From positions 1 through 18,140 of the forward strand of contig JBKDXM010000014.1 in the NCBI GenBank assembly GCA_046306335.1: a DNA stretch of 18,140 bases. Reading direction: 5' to 3'. The stretch's first letter is position 1; each line of letters opens with the position of its first letter. This document shows, piece by piece, positions 1 through 6,845 of this stretch. The notes below the pieces were generated by a model. That model was given only the letters and a program-made list of their open reading frames with translations, was not told the DNA's origin and ran no database searches. The position numbers and the translations under genes were made by a program. This DNA comes from UBA2386 sp046306335. GTDB taxonomy: Bacteria > Planctomycetota > UBA1135 > UBA2386.

Positions 1-1
1 C

Positions 2-340
2 TCGGCGTCGAACCGAAGGACATCGTGGACGAGCGTCCGGCAGGTGGCTTGGGTGGGCACCGCGCGCCTCGTCGAGCAGGTCGTGCGACCCGTGTTCGCC
101 GAGCGGCCGGCAGCGGACGTCGATCTCTGGATCGCTGCCACGGTCGACGGCCTCGGTTGGGGCGCGGCTGGAGCGGCAGCCGGGATGGACAAGGCGGCGA
201 TCGCCCGGATCGGCGCGCAATCCGTGACGCAGACTGCGAGGCGCGATCGTGCCGAGGATGCAGGTGTCGCTGACGACGGCGCCGATGCCCAGCAGGACGC
301 CCGCCGCCAGCAGGCCAATACGTCACGCATGCGCGTGTAG
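2..340 (+). pseudogene. Truncated unknown gene fragment running in from the left edge
   Basis: This reading frame is open from the left edge of the window to a stop at 338-340. From about base 35 to 204 its codons have roughly 85% G or C in third position by hand count (51 of 60), which supports real coding. The encoded stretch is helical-looking (AWVGTARLVEQVV..., then DVDLWIAATVDGLGWGAAG). After about base 205 the frame enters sequence matching the right end of a dispersed 164-bp repeat, and the tail becomes a charged Arg/Asp/Gln-rich string that looks like read-through. I infer the gene was cut near base 205 and that the last 45 or so residues are not native. The family is not recognised. 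A competing minus-strand remnant overlaps its 3' end, so both cannot be coding there. Confidence 0.3.
205..237 (+). repeat. Solo right end of the 164-bp repeat family
   Basis: The 14 bases at 205-218 (ccggatcggcgcgc) and then tccgtgacgc at 221-230 match the right end of the tandem repeat units at 5375-5702. The last 15 bases (223-237, cgtgacgcagactgc) match the inverted arm of those units at 13 of 15 positions. The rest of the 164-bp unit is absent. The fragment sits exactly where a plus-strand gene fragment stops looking coding and where a minus-strand remnant loses its reading, so it may mark a rearrangement junction. Confidence 0.5.
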
Positions 341-480
341 TCGGGCCAGCTGCCGCGCCGGATCCCGCCGCAGCAGGTGCTCGCACACGACGACGCGCCC
401 GATCGAGACCGACGACAGCGCCTTCCGACCCAAAGCCATCATGACGAAGGCCGGGTGCGGCAAGGAAGCCCAGGCCAAGT
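244..480 (-). pseudogene. Remnant of a small-residue-rich membrane protein, possibly YeeE/YedE-like
   Basis: Read on the minus strand, one frame gives HPAFVMMALGRKALSSV, a charged linker, an in-frame TGA at 325-323, and then RIGLLAAGVLLGIGAVV followed by SDTCILGTIA. The hydrophobic stretch with repeated glycines and a Cys before the G-T/I motif resembles the helices of the YeeE/YedE (sulphur-compound transporter) family, where a GVLLGIGA-like helix precedes a Cys-containing motif. After GTIA the frame runs into the dispersed repeat at 205-237 and loses protein character. It has no plausible start, carries an internal stop and is cut at one end, so it is a pseudogene at best. The family call is a guess from motif appearance; an unrelated membrane protein is possible. 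Confidence 0.3.
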
Positions 481-582
481 GAAGCCCATGGTACGCTCAT
501 TTGGTACGATCGCAGTGCCGAGGAGCGCGTGCGCCGGGACTCTCGCCGCTCCGGCGTCGACCAGCAAAACTCGGGTGAATCC

Positions 583-1179
583 ATGAACCTCTTCAGCCTC
601 GTCACCGCACTCACGCTCACCGGAGCAGCCTCGTTCTCGCTCGCGCGCTTGCCTGTGGGGCCGTCAGCGAGCAACGCGCACGCACGCATCACCGATCCTG
701 AGCCGCGCGAGGGCGCCCTCACGACCCTGCGGAGCCTCGACGATCTGACTGCGACGTTGGGGTTTCCGGGTGGAGAGTACGGCATGGCCGTCGCAGGGAA
801 CGAAGTCTGCAATCGCAACAGCCACCTGACGTACGACCGTTTCACCAAGAACGCGCTGGTGGTCGGCATCCAAGGCGGATCGGAAGGTGTGATCCAGGAC
901 ATCGGCGACGTGCGCACCCGCTCGACGTCGTCGTCGGTGCTGCCCTTCCTGCAGCTCCGCGATGGCGTGGTGTTCGACACCAGCAGCGAGAAGTCGTCGG
1001 TGCCGGAAGCAGGCATATCGCTGCAAGGGCGCGCGCGCGGCGCGGCAACGGCGGAAGCGAAACTCGGCCACGTCTATCTCGTGCGCATCGACGAACCGAA
1101 CAAGTCGTTGTTTGCTGCCGTGCGGATCGTGGAGTTGCAGCCTGGTCAGTCGGTGACGCTGCGTTGGCGAATGCTGTGA
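583..1179 (+). CDS. Small secreted protein of unknown function
   Basis: A 198-residue protein. The ATG at 583 is chosen because it begins a signal-peptide-like segment (MNLFSLVTALTLTGAASFSL, uncharged except for the N-terminus); a longer reading from 529 would place an Arg/Asp-rich string before it. No strong ribosome-binding site is visible. The mature part is mixed, with one Cys (NEVCNRNSH), a glycine-rich central segment (VVGIQGGSEGVIQDIGDV) and a beta-rich C-terminus (GHVYLVRIDE, FAAVRIVELQPGQSVTLRW). I do not recognise a family. Its stop overlaps the next gene's GTG start in a GTGA arrangement, so the two are probably translated together and exported to the same compartment. The C-terminal half could be a beta-sandwich, but nothing in it is diagnostic. 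Confidence 0.75.
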   Translation: MNLFSLVTALTLTGAASFSLARLPVGPSASNAHARITDPEPREGALTTLRSLDDLTATLGFPGGEYGMAVAGNEVCNRNSHLTYDRFTKNALVVGIQGGSEGVIQDIGDVRTRSTSSSVLPFLQLRDGVVFDTSSEKSSVPEAGISLQGRARGAATAEAKLGHVYLVRIDEPNKSLFAAVRIVELQPGQSVTLRWRML

Positions 1180-2777
1180 GCAGTGCGCGACGAGTCCGAC
1201 GCGAAGTGCTCGCTGCTGGTTTCGTCGTGCTCCTTGCGCTCGGAGCGATGGTCTTCGGCGGGTCTGGCAACGGGGTCGCGCCCGTGCAGGGCGATGCACG
1301 CTGGCCTGCGCCGACTGCTGCGGCGCCGGTCGATGTCCCGGCCGCGCTTCCTTCGCTGGTCGAACCTGCCGAGCGCAAGGAGGCGCTGGCACCGGTCGAC
1401 TTCCAGGTCGTCGACGCAGACGGACGTCCGGTGCCAGGGATCGATGTCGAGTTGACCGCGAATAGCATGGTGGCCGGGGGCCGGTTCCGCAGCGGGACAA
1501 CGAATGCCGAAGGAGTCGCGCGGTTCCTCCTGCCGCCGGCAGCAGCGCCGTGGACCGTGGTGGCCAACAAGGCGCTAGCAAAGCGCGAGTTCTCCTCCGA
1601 CTGGTTGGAGGTGTCCGTGCGCGATGACCGCGCCCAAGCGCACACGATGAAGTTGGCCCCCCGGCGGGCCCACCTGCGGGTCCACGTGTGCGACGACGTC
1701 GGTGCGCCGATCGCCGATGTGCTCGTCGAACCTCAATGCTACAAGACACCCGCCGTTGCGACCGATGCGGCCGGCTGGGTGGAGTTCACGAATCTGCCAG
1801 CGGGAACGTTGCCCGTCCGGTTGCATGCGACAGCAGCGGTGCGCGGCCGCGTATCCTCGCCCGACGTCAGCCATTCGGTCGAAATGCACCTCGATCGGTA
1901 TGCCGAGATCGAACTGCGGATGACGAGGCTGGCTGCGTTGTCGGTGCGTTTGCCCACGGCCGTCGCCGAGCGCGCGGTGGCGATCACGTTGCGCGGTCCG
2001 CTCAGCATCGCAGGCTTGGTCGATGTCGTGAAGCACGTCGATGTCGATGCTGACGGCAGCGCAAGGTTCGAAGACTTGCCATCCGGCGACTATGCCGTTT
2101 GGGCCAGCTTCCCGACGGAGTCGGATTGGCTCCACGCCTTGCCGGACGCCGTCGTGCTCGCGCCAGGCGCGCACGCGGAACACGTGGTGAGCGCACAGCG
2201 TTCGCAAGGGGTCTTGCGTGGTCGCGTGCTCGATGACGGCTCCCTGCCGCTCGCGAACCTCGTCGTGAATGCAATTTGGCGTTCGGATTCGCACCTCGGC
2301 ACCTTCAAGCACGCCGTCACCGATGCCGCGGGATGGTTCACGATCCGCGGCCTGCCCGTCGGCGATGTCTTCTGCTACGTGGAGGTCGAGGGCATCCAGG
2401 GCCGTAACCTGCAGTACCTCGGCGGCCCCTTGCGAGCGCTGTCGTTCCGCTGCCCGGACGAGGGCGTCGTGCTGCGGTTGCGGGCCGGCAATCGCATCGC
2501 GGGTCGCGTCACGGACTCGCTGGGCAACGCGGTCGCAGGCGCGACGATCGCACTCCAGCATGCAGAGGTTCCTGGGACCAGCAGCACGCGGTCTGCTGCA
2601 GATTCCAGTGAGTCGACCCCTGGTTTGGCGCGTGGCGAGTTCGAGTTCAAGCACCTCGCGCCCGGGACGTACGAGGTGTGGGTCGACGAGGGTGGCGAGC
2701 CAGTGGTGACGCGGGTCGTCGTGGCCGATGGAGGGGGCGACACGGTGGGACCGATCGTGTTGGTGGCGCGAAGGTAG
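1176..2777 (+). CDS. Membrane-anchored protein with carboxypeptidase-regulatory-like repeats
   Basis: About 533 residues from the GTG at 1176, which overlaps the previous stop as GTGA; a TTG at 1164 would add four residues. A basic N-terminus (SSARRVRRE) precedes one hydrophobic segment at about 12-28 (AAGFVVLLALGAMVF), giving a single-pass anchor or uncleaved signal. The rest is a series of beta-sandwich units with the hallmark pattern 'V.D..G.P(V/I)...V......T(D/N).(A)G...(F)..LP.G.Y': near 75-130, 166-220, 345-400 and 440-530. This is the CarboxypepD_reg/SpaA-like fold, a structural and adhesion module rather than an enzyme; no peptidase domain is present. It probably faces the periplasm or cell surface. 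It sits second in a three-gene unit and has a larger counterpart at 7272-9707 with the same architecture. Confidence 0.85.
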   Translation: MSSARRVRREVLAAGFVVLLALGAMVFGGSGNGVAPVQGDARWPAPTAAAPVDVPAALPSLVEPAERKEALAPVDFQVVDADGRPVPGIDVELTANSMVAGGRFRSGTTNAEGVARFLLPPAAAPWTVVANKALAKREFSSDWLEVSVRDDRAQAHTMKLAPRRAHLRVHVCDDVGAPIADVLVEPQCYKTPAVATDAAGWVEFTNLPAGTLPVRLHATAAVRGRVSSPDVSHSVEMHLDRYAEIELRMTRLAALSVRLPTAVAERAVAITLRGPLSIAGLVDVVKHVDVDADGSARFEDLPSGDYAVWASFPTESDWLHALPDAVVLAPGAHAEHVVSAQRSQGVLRGRVLDDGSLPLANLVVNAIWRSDSHLGTFKHAVTDAAGWFTIRGLPVGDVFCYVEVEGIQGRNLQYLGGPLRALSFRCPDEGVVLRLRAGNRIAGRVTDSLGNAVAGATIALQHAEVPGTSSTRSAADSSESTPGLARGEFEFKHLAPGTYEVWVDEGGEPVVTRVVVADGGGDTVGPIVLVARR

Positions 2778-2788
2778 CCAGGAAGCGG

Positions 2789-3451
2789 ATGCTCGCGGTC
2801 TCGGAGTGCGCCGTCCTCGGTGCGTGCGCCCGAGTCGATTCCCCGGGCAACGGAGTCGCATCCGTCAGCCTCGCAGCAGCGGCCATGACAGTGCGGGAGG
2901 CAACCGCTGCTGTCGGCTCCTGTGCGCTGTGGCTGACGACGGATGCCGGCAGGATCGCCCCTCGGCTCGCTGCGCAACGCGACGCGATCGAAAGGCGCCT
3001 TGCCGCTGCAGCGGTGCACGACGACGCGCCGTGGGCTGAACTCGAGGGTGCGATGCTGGACGCGATGGTGCATGCATTCGATCGGGTCGGACCGTCCTTC
3101 GACGCGTACCCTGTGCGGGCGGCTCCGATCCTCGCGTGGCAGGCGGAGGAACAACTGGCCGAGCACTCGCATCCTGCGTTGGTCGACGGTTGCTGGTATT
3201 GGCTGCGTCTGCCGCGAACAGCATGCCCGGAGGTGTTCGAAAGCAGGGAGCTCTTGTGGTCGGAGGCACGCGCCGCGGGCGAAGGTGCGCCGGATGAAGC
3301 GAGCGGTGCAAGGCAAGTGCATCCGATGTCGCTCGTCCTCGGCGAGCCCGCTGCCGAGGACGTCGTGCCATGGGAATGGTTGGTCGTCGGCGGCTGCCGC
3401 CCGCCGCGCGTCGGTGCTCCCGCGTTCGTCCAGCAGGTCCGCGTGCGGTGA
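2789..3451 (+). CDS. Unknown 220-residue protein
   Basis: The ATG at 2789 is chosen because AGGA at 2780-2783 lies five bases upstream and because it starts 11 bases after the preceding stop; the frame extends further upstream but only as Arg/Gly-rich overlap. There is no clear signal peptide. The N-terminal 40 residues are small-residue rich with two Cys, followed by a helical segment (APRLAAQRDAIERRLAAAAV, then AELEGAMLDAMVHAFDRVG) and a Trp-rich C-terminal half (ILAWQAEEQLAEH, DGCWYWLRLP, PWEWLVVGGC). I do not recognise the family. Tight spacing suggests it is the third gene of an operon with the two secreted proteins upstream. The next sequence downstream is a decayed efflux-pump fragment, so the unit seems to end here. 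Confidence 0.7.
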   Translation: MLAVSECAVLGACARVDSPGNGVASVSLAAAAMTVREATAAVGSCALWLTTDAGRIAPRLAAQRDAIERRLAAAAVHDDAPWAELEGAMLDAMVHAFDRVGPSFDAYPVRAAPILAWQAEEQLAEHSHPALVDGCWYWLRLPRTACPEVFESRELLWSEARAAGEGAPDEASGARQVHPMSLVLGEPAAEDVVPWEWLVVGGCRPPRVGAPAFVQQVRVR

Positions 3452-3502
3452 TTGCCCAGCGGAGCGGTCGCCGCGCGGTCGCACGTGTCCGGCGTCGTCA
3501 CG

Positions 3503-3720
3503 TTGGCTCGTCCGGGATCGTGCCGCGGGGCGTAGAGGATCGGCACCGGCGTGCTCGGCGGCATGATCGCCGCGACGCTGCTGGCGGTGTTGCTCGTGCC
3601 GCTGTGGTTCTTCCTGCTGCGGCGGGAGCAGAAGCCGGCGCGGGGGAGGAGACGCCGGCCTCGGCGCACCCGCCGGAGCCCGTGCCGGCGCCGGCTGCCG
3701 GCCAGGGCCCGGCGGCGTGA
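3503..3720 (+). pseudogene. Decayed 3' end of an RND (HAE1-type) efflux pump gene
   Basis: One frame at about 3540-3640 reads IGTGVLGGMIAATLLAVLLV followed by PLWFFLLRR. That is the signature of the last transmembrane helix of AcrB/MexB-type RND transporters (…IGTGV.GGM..AT.LA...VPL.F...RR). Upstream the frame is broken: a TAG lies directly before the motif, and the preceding AAGRR-like piece is in another frame. Downstream, near 3640, the reading shifts again to GEETPASAHPPEPVPAPAA ending in TGA at 3718-3720, a typical proline/alanine tail. So at least two frameshifts or a stop separate the pieces, and the roughly 1000 preceding codons of a pump are absent. It is a remnant, not a functional transporter. 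The 135 bases to the next gene hold nothing I can name. Confidence 0.6.
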
Positions 3721-3855
3721 CGGATGCGCCGGCGGGCACGACGCAGCGCGCCATGCCTGCCCCGCGCACGAAGACGACCAAGCCGACCGCCGCTGCCGCC
3801 GCGCACCAGCGATCGGCGCGGCGACGAACGCTGGCCTCGGGCCGCCGCGGTCGAC

Positions 3856-4686
3856 TCAGTAGCGGATGGTCCGGTCGTCCCAGTCCGGCCCGCGCAAGGC
3901 CTTGTCCTGGAAGCGGGGTCCGACGCCGAACGTGTTCATCTCGGCCGGGAACGTGGTCTTGCCGACGGTCGTCTGCTGGCCGCGTGCAGCGAGCGCGCCC
4001 GGCAGTTCCTCGGCGCACATGCGCAGGTACTCGTGCACGAAGTGCGGGCGCGCGAGGTACGCCTTGTTGAAGCCGCACAGGAACAGCGCGAAGTCGTCGG
4101 GACGTTCCCGCACGTAGCGCAGCACGCTCTCGGTGACCTGCGGATAGAGCCACGAGAAGAAGTCGTCGACGACGACGACGCCGTCCTTGGCCAGCAACTG
4201 GTTGGCCGTGGCGAGGTCGCTGGCCACCGCGCCGCCGGTGTGCTCGCCGTCGATGTGGATCCACCGGTAGGAGCGGCGCGTCTTCTGCGCCAGCTGGCTG
4301 GCGGGCAGGTCGCGCGAATCGCCGTGCACGGTCAGGAACTCGACGCCGGGGTCCGGCTGCGCGGCCTGCAGGGCCTGTTCGATCGGGCCCGGCTTCAACT
4401 CGTAGTCGACCAGCACGACCTTCTGGCCCGGTTCGGCGTACATCGCCATCAGCGCCGCGGACTTGCCGTGGTGGACGCCGATCTCCAGCATGTTGCCGTG
4501 GATGCGGCGGCGTTGCTGCCACGCGAGCAGCGCATCCCACACCGCGACCGCGCCGTCGAAGAACCAGCCTTCGATGCCGCCCGTGATGCGTCGGTAGGCG
4601 TCGTAGATGGCGACCGAATCCGTCGTGGCCGGACGCGTGCGGGCGACGTGCGACGACGGGGGGGTGACGGTCGACGAACTGCTCAT
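3856..4686 (-). CDS. Class I SAM-dependent methyltransferase (Methyltransf_24/CmcI-like)
   Basis: A 276-residue protein starting at the ATG at 4686, with AAGGAG at 4699-4694 eight or so bases upstream; the frame extends to 5580 but that part runs through the repeat region and lacks protein character. Residues 67-76 (LEIGVHHGKS) form the glycine-rich SAM-binding motif I, D94 in VLVDYE is the usual ribose-binding acidic residue, and WIHIDGEH (142-149) with DD at 174-175 matches the 'HIDG.H…DD' signature of the Methyltransf_24 group, which includes O-methyltransferases and cephalosporin-hydroxylase-like proteins. It is predicted cytoplasmic. The substrate cannot be read from sequence; family members act on glycans and secondary metabolites. 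It is divergent from the sulfotransferase 1 kb away, which hints at modification of a shared product. GC is higher (about 73% in a sampled line) than in neighbouring accessory genes. Confidence 0.85.
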   Translation of the reverse strand: MSSSSTVTPPSSHVARTRPATTDSVAIYDAYRRITGGIEGWFFDGAVAVWDALLAWQQRRRIHGNMLEIGVHHGKSAALMAMYAEPGQKVVLVDYELKPGPIEQALQAAQPDPGVEFLTVHGDSRDLPASQLAQKTRRSYRWIHIDGEHTGGAVASDLATANQLLAKDGVVVVDDFFSWLYPQVTESVLRYVRERPDDFALFLCGFNKAYLARPHFVHEYLRMCAEELPGALAARGQQTTVGKTTFPAEMNTFGVGPRFQDKALRGPDWDDRTIRY

Positions 4687-4699
4687 GGCAAGGCTCCTT

Positions 4700-5374
4700 G
4701 GGTCGCGGGGGCAACCTGTGGGACTCTTCGGCAGTCCGCCCGTCGAACCGGAGTCGATCGTGCCCGGCGCCTGCGGGATGTCCGGTCCTCCAGTCGCGGG
4801 GAGCATCGGCGTGGTCGCCGCGCTTCGACCCCACGTGCGAATGGGAGCGAGGCATGCGTGCGGCACGGTGGACGACCGCGGCAGTCCTGCCCACGCGCGG
4901 TCGGCGAACGCCACCGGTCGCGCGACCCGGGCCATCGGCGTCCGCCGGACATCGTCGTCGCCATCGCGCATGCGATCAGGGCTGCGGCGCAGAGCGCGAG
5001 GCCGGCGACGGCCGCCTGCCGCGACTTGCCGACCGACCAGCGTCGCCACGTCGGCCGCGCCGCGCCGGCCGGCAGCGGCGGCGGCGCTCGTCGTCGTCGG
5101 CGGCGGGACGGTCGCTCGGATCCGGGATGTTGGAAGGATGCCGGCTGCGATCGCGCGGGTGTCCCGTGGGATGGGAGACCCAGCGGTGTCGCTGACGTCC
5201 AGCGTGCCATGGACGGCGCAGGCCTCGCAGGGACGCCTGCGACCAAGGCCGGCCCCAAGCCATCGGGCCGATCCTGCCTGCCCGCTGCGCACGCCGGCGG
5301 ACCTTCCATGCCGCGAGTCGTCAGCGCGGACGATCCTCATGGCGGGAAGGTCTGCGTTCCAATCCGGCCCGATG
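4700..5374 (-). pseudogene. Gene-poor stretch with a frameshifted membrane-protein trace
   Basis: No intact gene is supported here. On the minus strand, third-position GC by eye is highest in one frame around 5100-5045 (TTTSAAAAAGRRGAADVAT), switches to another around 5035-4935 (VGKSRQAAVAGLALCAAALI then ACAMATTMSGG, a basic flank plus a hydrophobic helix), then back to the first (RRTPMARVARPVAFADRAW) below about 4935. This looks like one former single-pass membrane protein broken by two frame changes. The second frame stays open to a TGA at 4685-4683 that overlaps the methyltransferase ATG, which may be chance because its downstream part is Arg-rich and unconvincing. I recognise no family. 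Confidence 0.25.
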
Positions 5375-5710
5375 CTCCTCGGAGTCTGCGTCACGAAAGG
5401 CTGCGCCGCCCGGCACGCGTCTACACGTCCGGGAGCTCGCCGCCGAGCTTTGGCGAATCGACCGATTCGCCTCCGGTCGTCGGCTTCGCCCCGGCCGCGA
5501 ATCCGCGCACCGGATCGGCGCGCGTTCCGTGACGCCGACTCCTCGGAGTCTGCGTCACGACAGGCTGCGCCGCCCGGCACGCGTCTTCACGTCCGGGAGC
5601 TCGCCGCCGATCCTCGGCGAATCGACCGATTCGCCTCCGGTCGTCGTCTTCGCCCCGGCCGCGAATCCGCGCACCGGATCGGCGCGCGTTCCGTGACGCC
5701 GACTCCTAGG
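5375..5710. repeat. Two tandem copies of a 164-bp repeat with inverted arms
   Basis: Units lie at 5375-5538 and 5539-5702 with an exact 164-base period and only about eight differences; a third copy begins and stops at 5703-5707. Each unit starts with ggagtctgcgtcacg (5381-5395; 5545-5559) and ends with its near-perfect inverse cgtgacgccgactcc (5528-5542; 5692-5706), matching 14 of 15. At the unit junction the two arms abut to give a 32-base palindrome (5528-5559). Each unit also has a central perfect inverted repeat, ggcgaatcg-ac-cgattcgcc (5452-5471; 5616-5635). No reading frame in the unit looks like a real protein. A solo right end lies at 205-237. The layout is that of a non-autonomous, MITE-like or large REP-like element; no transposase is present in the window. 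Confidence 0.85.
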
Positions 5711-5712
5711 AT
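5707..5712 (+). promoter_or_regulatory. Possible -10 element for the sulfotransferase
   Basis: TAGGAT lies 26 bases before the TTG start and begins in the last bases of the truncated third repeat copy (5703-5707). It matches TATAAT at four of six positions. No convincing -35 box is seen 16-18 bases upstream. If used, transcription would start only about 15-20 bases before the start codon, and the repeat array would directly abut the promoter. Confidence 0.3.
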
Positions 5713-5738
5713 GGCCCGCGCCGCAACGGACTCCGCCT

Positions 5739-6560
5739 TTGACCTCATCTGCCGCGAGTCAGCGAACCTTCCTCCTGGGCCTCGGCGCACAGAAAGCCGG
5801 CACGACGTGGCTGCACGACTACCTCGCGACGTCAGGGCTGGTCGCGACGGACGGCATCAAGGAGTACCACGTCTGGGACGCGCTGCGCATTCCGGAGATG
5901 GCCCACATGGTCGTGTCGCGAGCGGAATGCGAACGCAGCTCTGAGAACAGGGTCCGCTTCTTCTTGCAGCAGTCGCCGGACAACTACTTCGGCTACTTCG
6001 ACGACCTGATGCGCCAGCAAGGCAAGGGCATCACGTGCGACATCACGCCGCTCTACTCCGGCTTGGACCGGGGCGTGCTGGGCATGATCCACGAGGGGTT
6101 TTCGCGGCTGGGCGTGGCGACCAAGGCCGTCTTCCTCATGCGGGACCCCATCGAGCGTTGCTGGAGTTCCGCGCGCATGGAGAGTCGCAACGCGCACGGG
6201 CACACCAGGGTCGACGACGAGGGCGTGCTCCTGTGGGCGAAGACGAGGTTGAGCGAACTGCGCGGCCGCTACGACGTGACGGTTGGCGAGATCGAGGCGG
6301 TCCTGCCGGGTCGCGACGTCCATCTCGGCATCTACGAAGAGATGTTCACCCCGGATCGCCTCGCCGCCCTCTCCGCGTTCTGCTGCGTGCCCTTCACGCC
6401 CGCCCACATGGAGAAGAAGTTCAACGTCAGCGAGAAGGCCGCGCCGCTCGGTGACGCCGTCTGCGAAGGGATCGCCCGCCACTACCGCGACGTCTATCGC
6501 TTCGCGGCAGTGCGCTTCCCCCAGACCATCGAGCTCTGGCGCGGGTTCCGGTATCTCTAG
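5739..6560 (+). CDS. PAPS-dependent sulfotransferase
   Basis: A 273-residue protein from the TTG at 5739; no in-frame ATG precedes the essential nucleotide loop, so a non-ATG start is required. Residues 16-24 (GAQKAGTTW) form the 5'-phosphosulfate-binding loop of sulfotransferases, KEYH at 41-44 corresponds to the family's KE.H/F segment, and VFLMRDPIERCWSS (131-144) is the 3'-phosphate-binding motif with R135 and the following serines. The length fits the Sulfotransfer_1/3 families. It should transfer a sulfo group from PAPS to a hydroxyl or amine of an acceptor in the cytoplasm; the acceptor is unknown, with surface polysaccharide or lipid being common in this phylum. There is no signal peptide. 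Its stop codon overlaps the end of a DUF2071 remnant on the other strand. GC is about 67% in a sampled line. Confidence 0.88.
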   Translation: MTSSAASQRTFLLGLGAQKAGTTWLHDYLATSGLVATDGIKEYHVWDALRIPEMAHMVVSRAECERSSENRVRFFLQQSPDNYFGYFDDLMRQQGKGITCDITPLYSGLDRGVLGMIHEGFSRLGVATKAVFLMRDPIERCWSSARMESRNAHGHTRVDDEGVLLWAKTRLSELRGRYDVTVGEIEAVLPGRDVHLGIYEEMFTPDRLAALSAFCCVPFTPAHMEKKFNVSEKAAPLGDAVCEGIARHYRDVYRFAAVRFPQTIELWRGFRYL

Positions 6561-6700
6561 CCGGGCGCGAGCGAGCCGGTGAGGATCCGGCACGGCGCGT
6601 GCCGGCCCTCGGCGTGCGGTGGCGCTGGGCATGCAACGCGTGGCGTTCGACGAGATAGCGATCCAGCGTACCGGGCTGCGCCGGGGTGAACGCGCGACTT
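6557..6700 (-). pseudogene. Remnant of a DUF2071 (YqjF-like) gene
   Basis: On the minus strand a frame from about 6692 to 6620 reads AFTPAQPGTLDRYLVERHAL then HAQRHRT, aligning with SFAPARPGTLEHFLVERYAL then YAQRGRT of the intact DUF2071 protein at 9768-10532 (13 of 18 identical over PGTL…AQR). A one-base frame change then gives EGRHAPCRILTGSLAPG and a TAG at 6559-6557, matching VRHAPYRIRAGAL of the intact protein. Only about 45 codons survive, with at least one frameshift and no start. The DNA also aligns over this stretch. It is a decayed paralogue or the leftover of a replaced copy, and it abuts the stop codon of the sulfotransferase. Confidence 0.7.
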
Positions 6701-6845
6701 CGGCTGTCACCCGCTTCGCATCGGCAAGGGCGACGCAATGATGCGCGCGAGCGCGAGCGCCGTGGACGCAGGTGGTCGTCGATGCATCGAACTGACGTGG
6801 CCATGTCGCGTTGACGACGGACGTCCTGTGCGACATGCTGCGCCG

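Noticed and set aside
489..510. Direct repeat tggtacg (489-495 and 502-508) before the first small secreted gene as an operator or promoter
   Set aside because: Only seven bases repeated at a 13-base interval, with TACGAT a poor -10 and no -35; too weak to annotate.
1164..1178. TTG at 1164 as start of the first repeat-protein gene
   Set aside because: The GTG at 1176 gives a classic 4-base stop/start overlap and keeps the basic residues before the membrane helix; the TTG adds only four residues.
2375..4894. An 839-codon minus-strand frame
   Set aside because: Shadow of the repeat-protein, 220-residue and methyltransferase genes; Arg/His/Pro rich with no motif.
3724..5532. A 602-codon plus-strand frame opposite the methyltransferase
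   Set aside because: Antisense shadow; the minus-strand gene in the same place has an intact SAM-binding motif and a ribosome-binding site.
5375..5710. The repeat array as a CRISPR
   Set aside because: There are only two long near-identical units with no variable spacers, and no cas genes are present.
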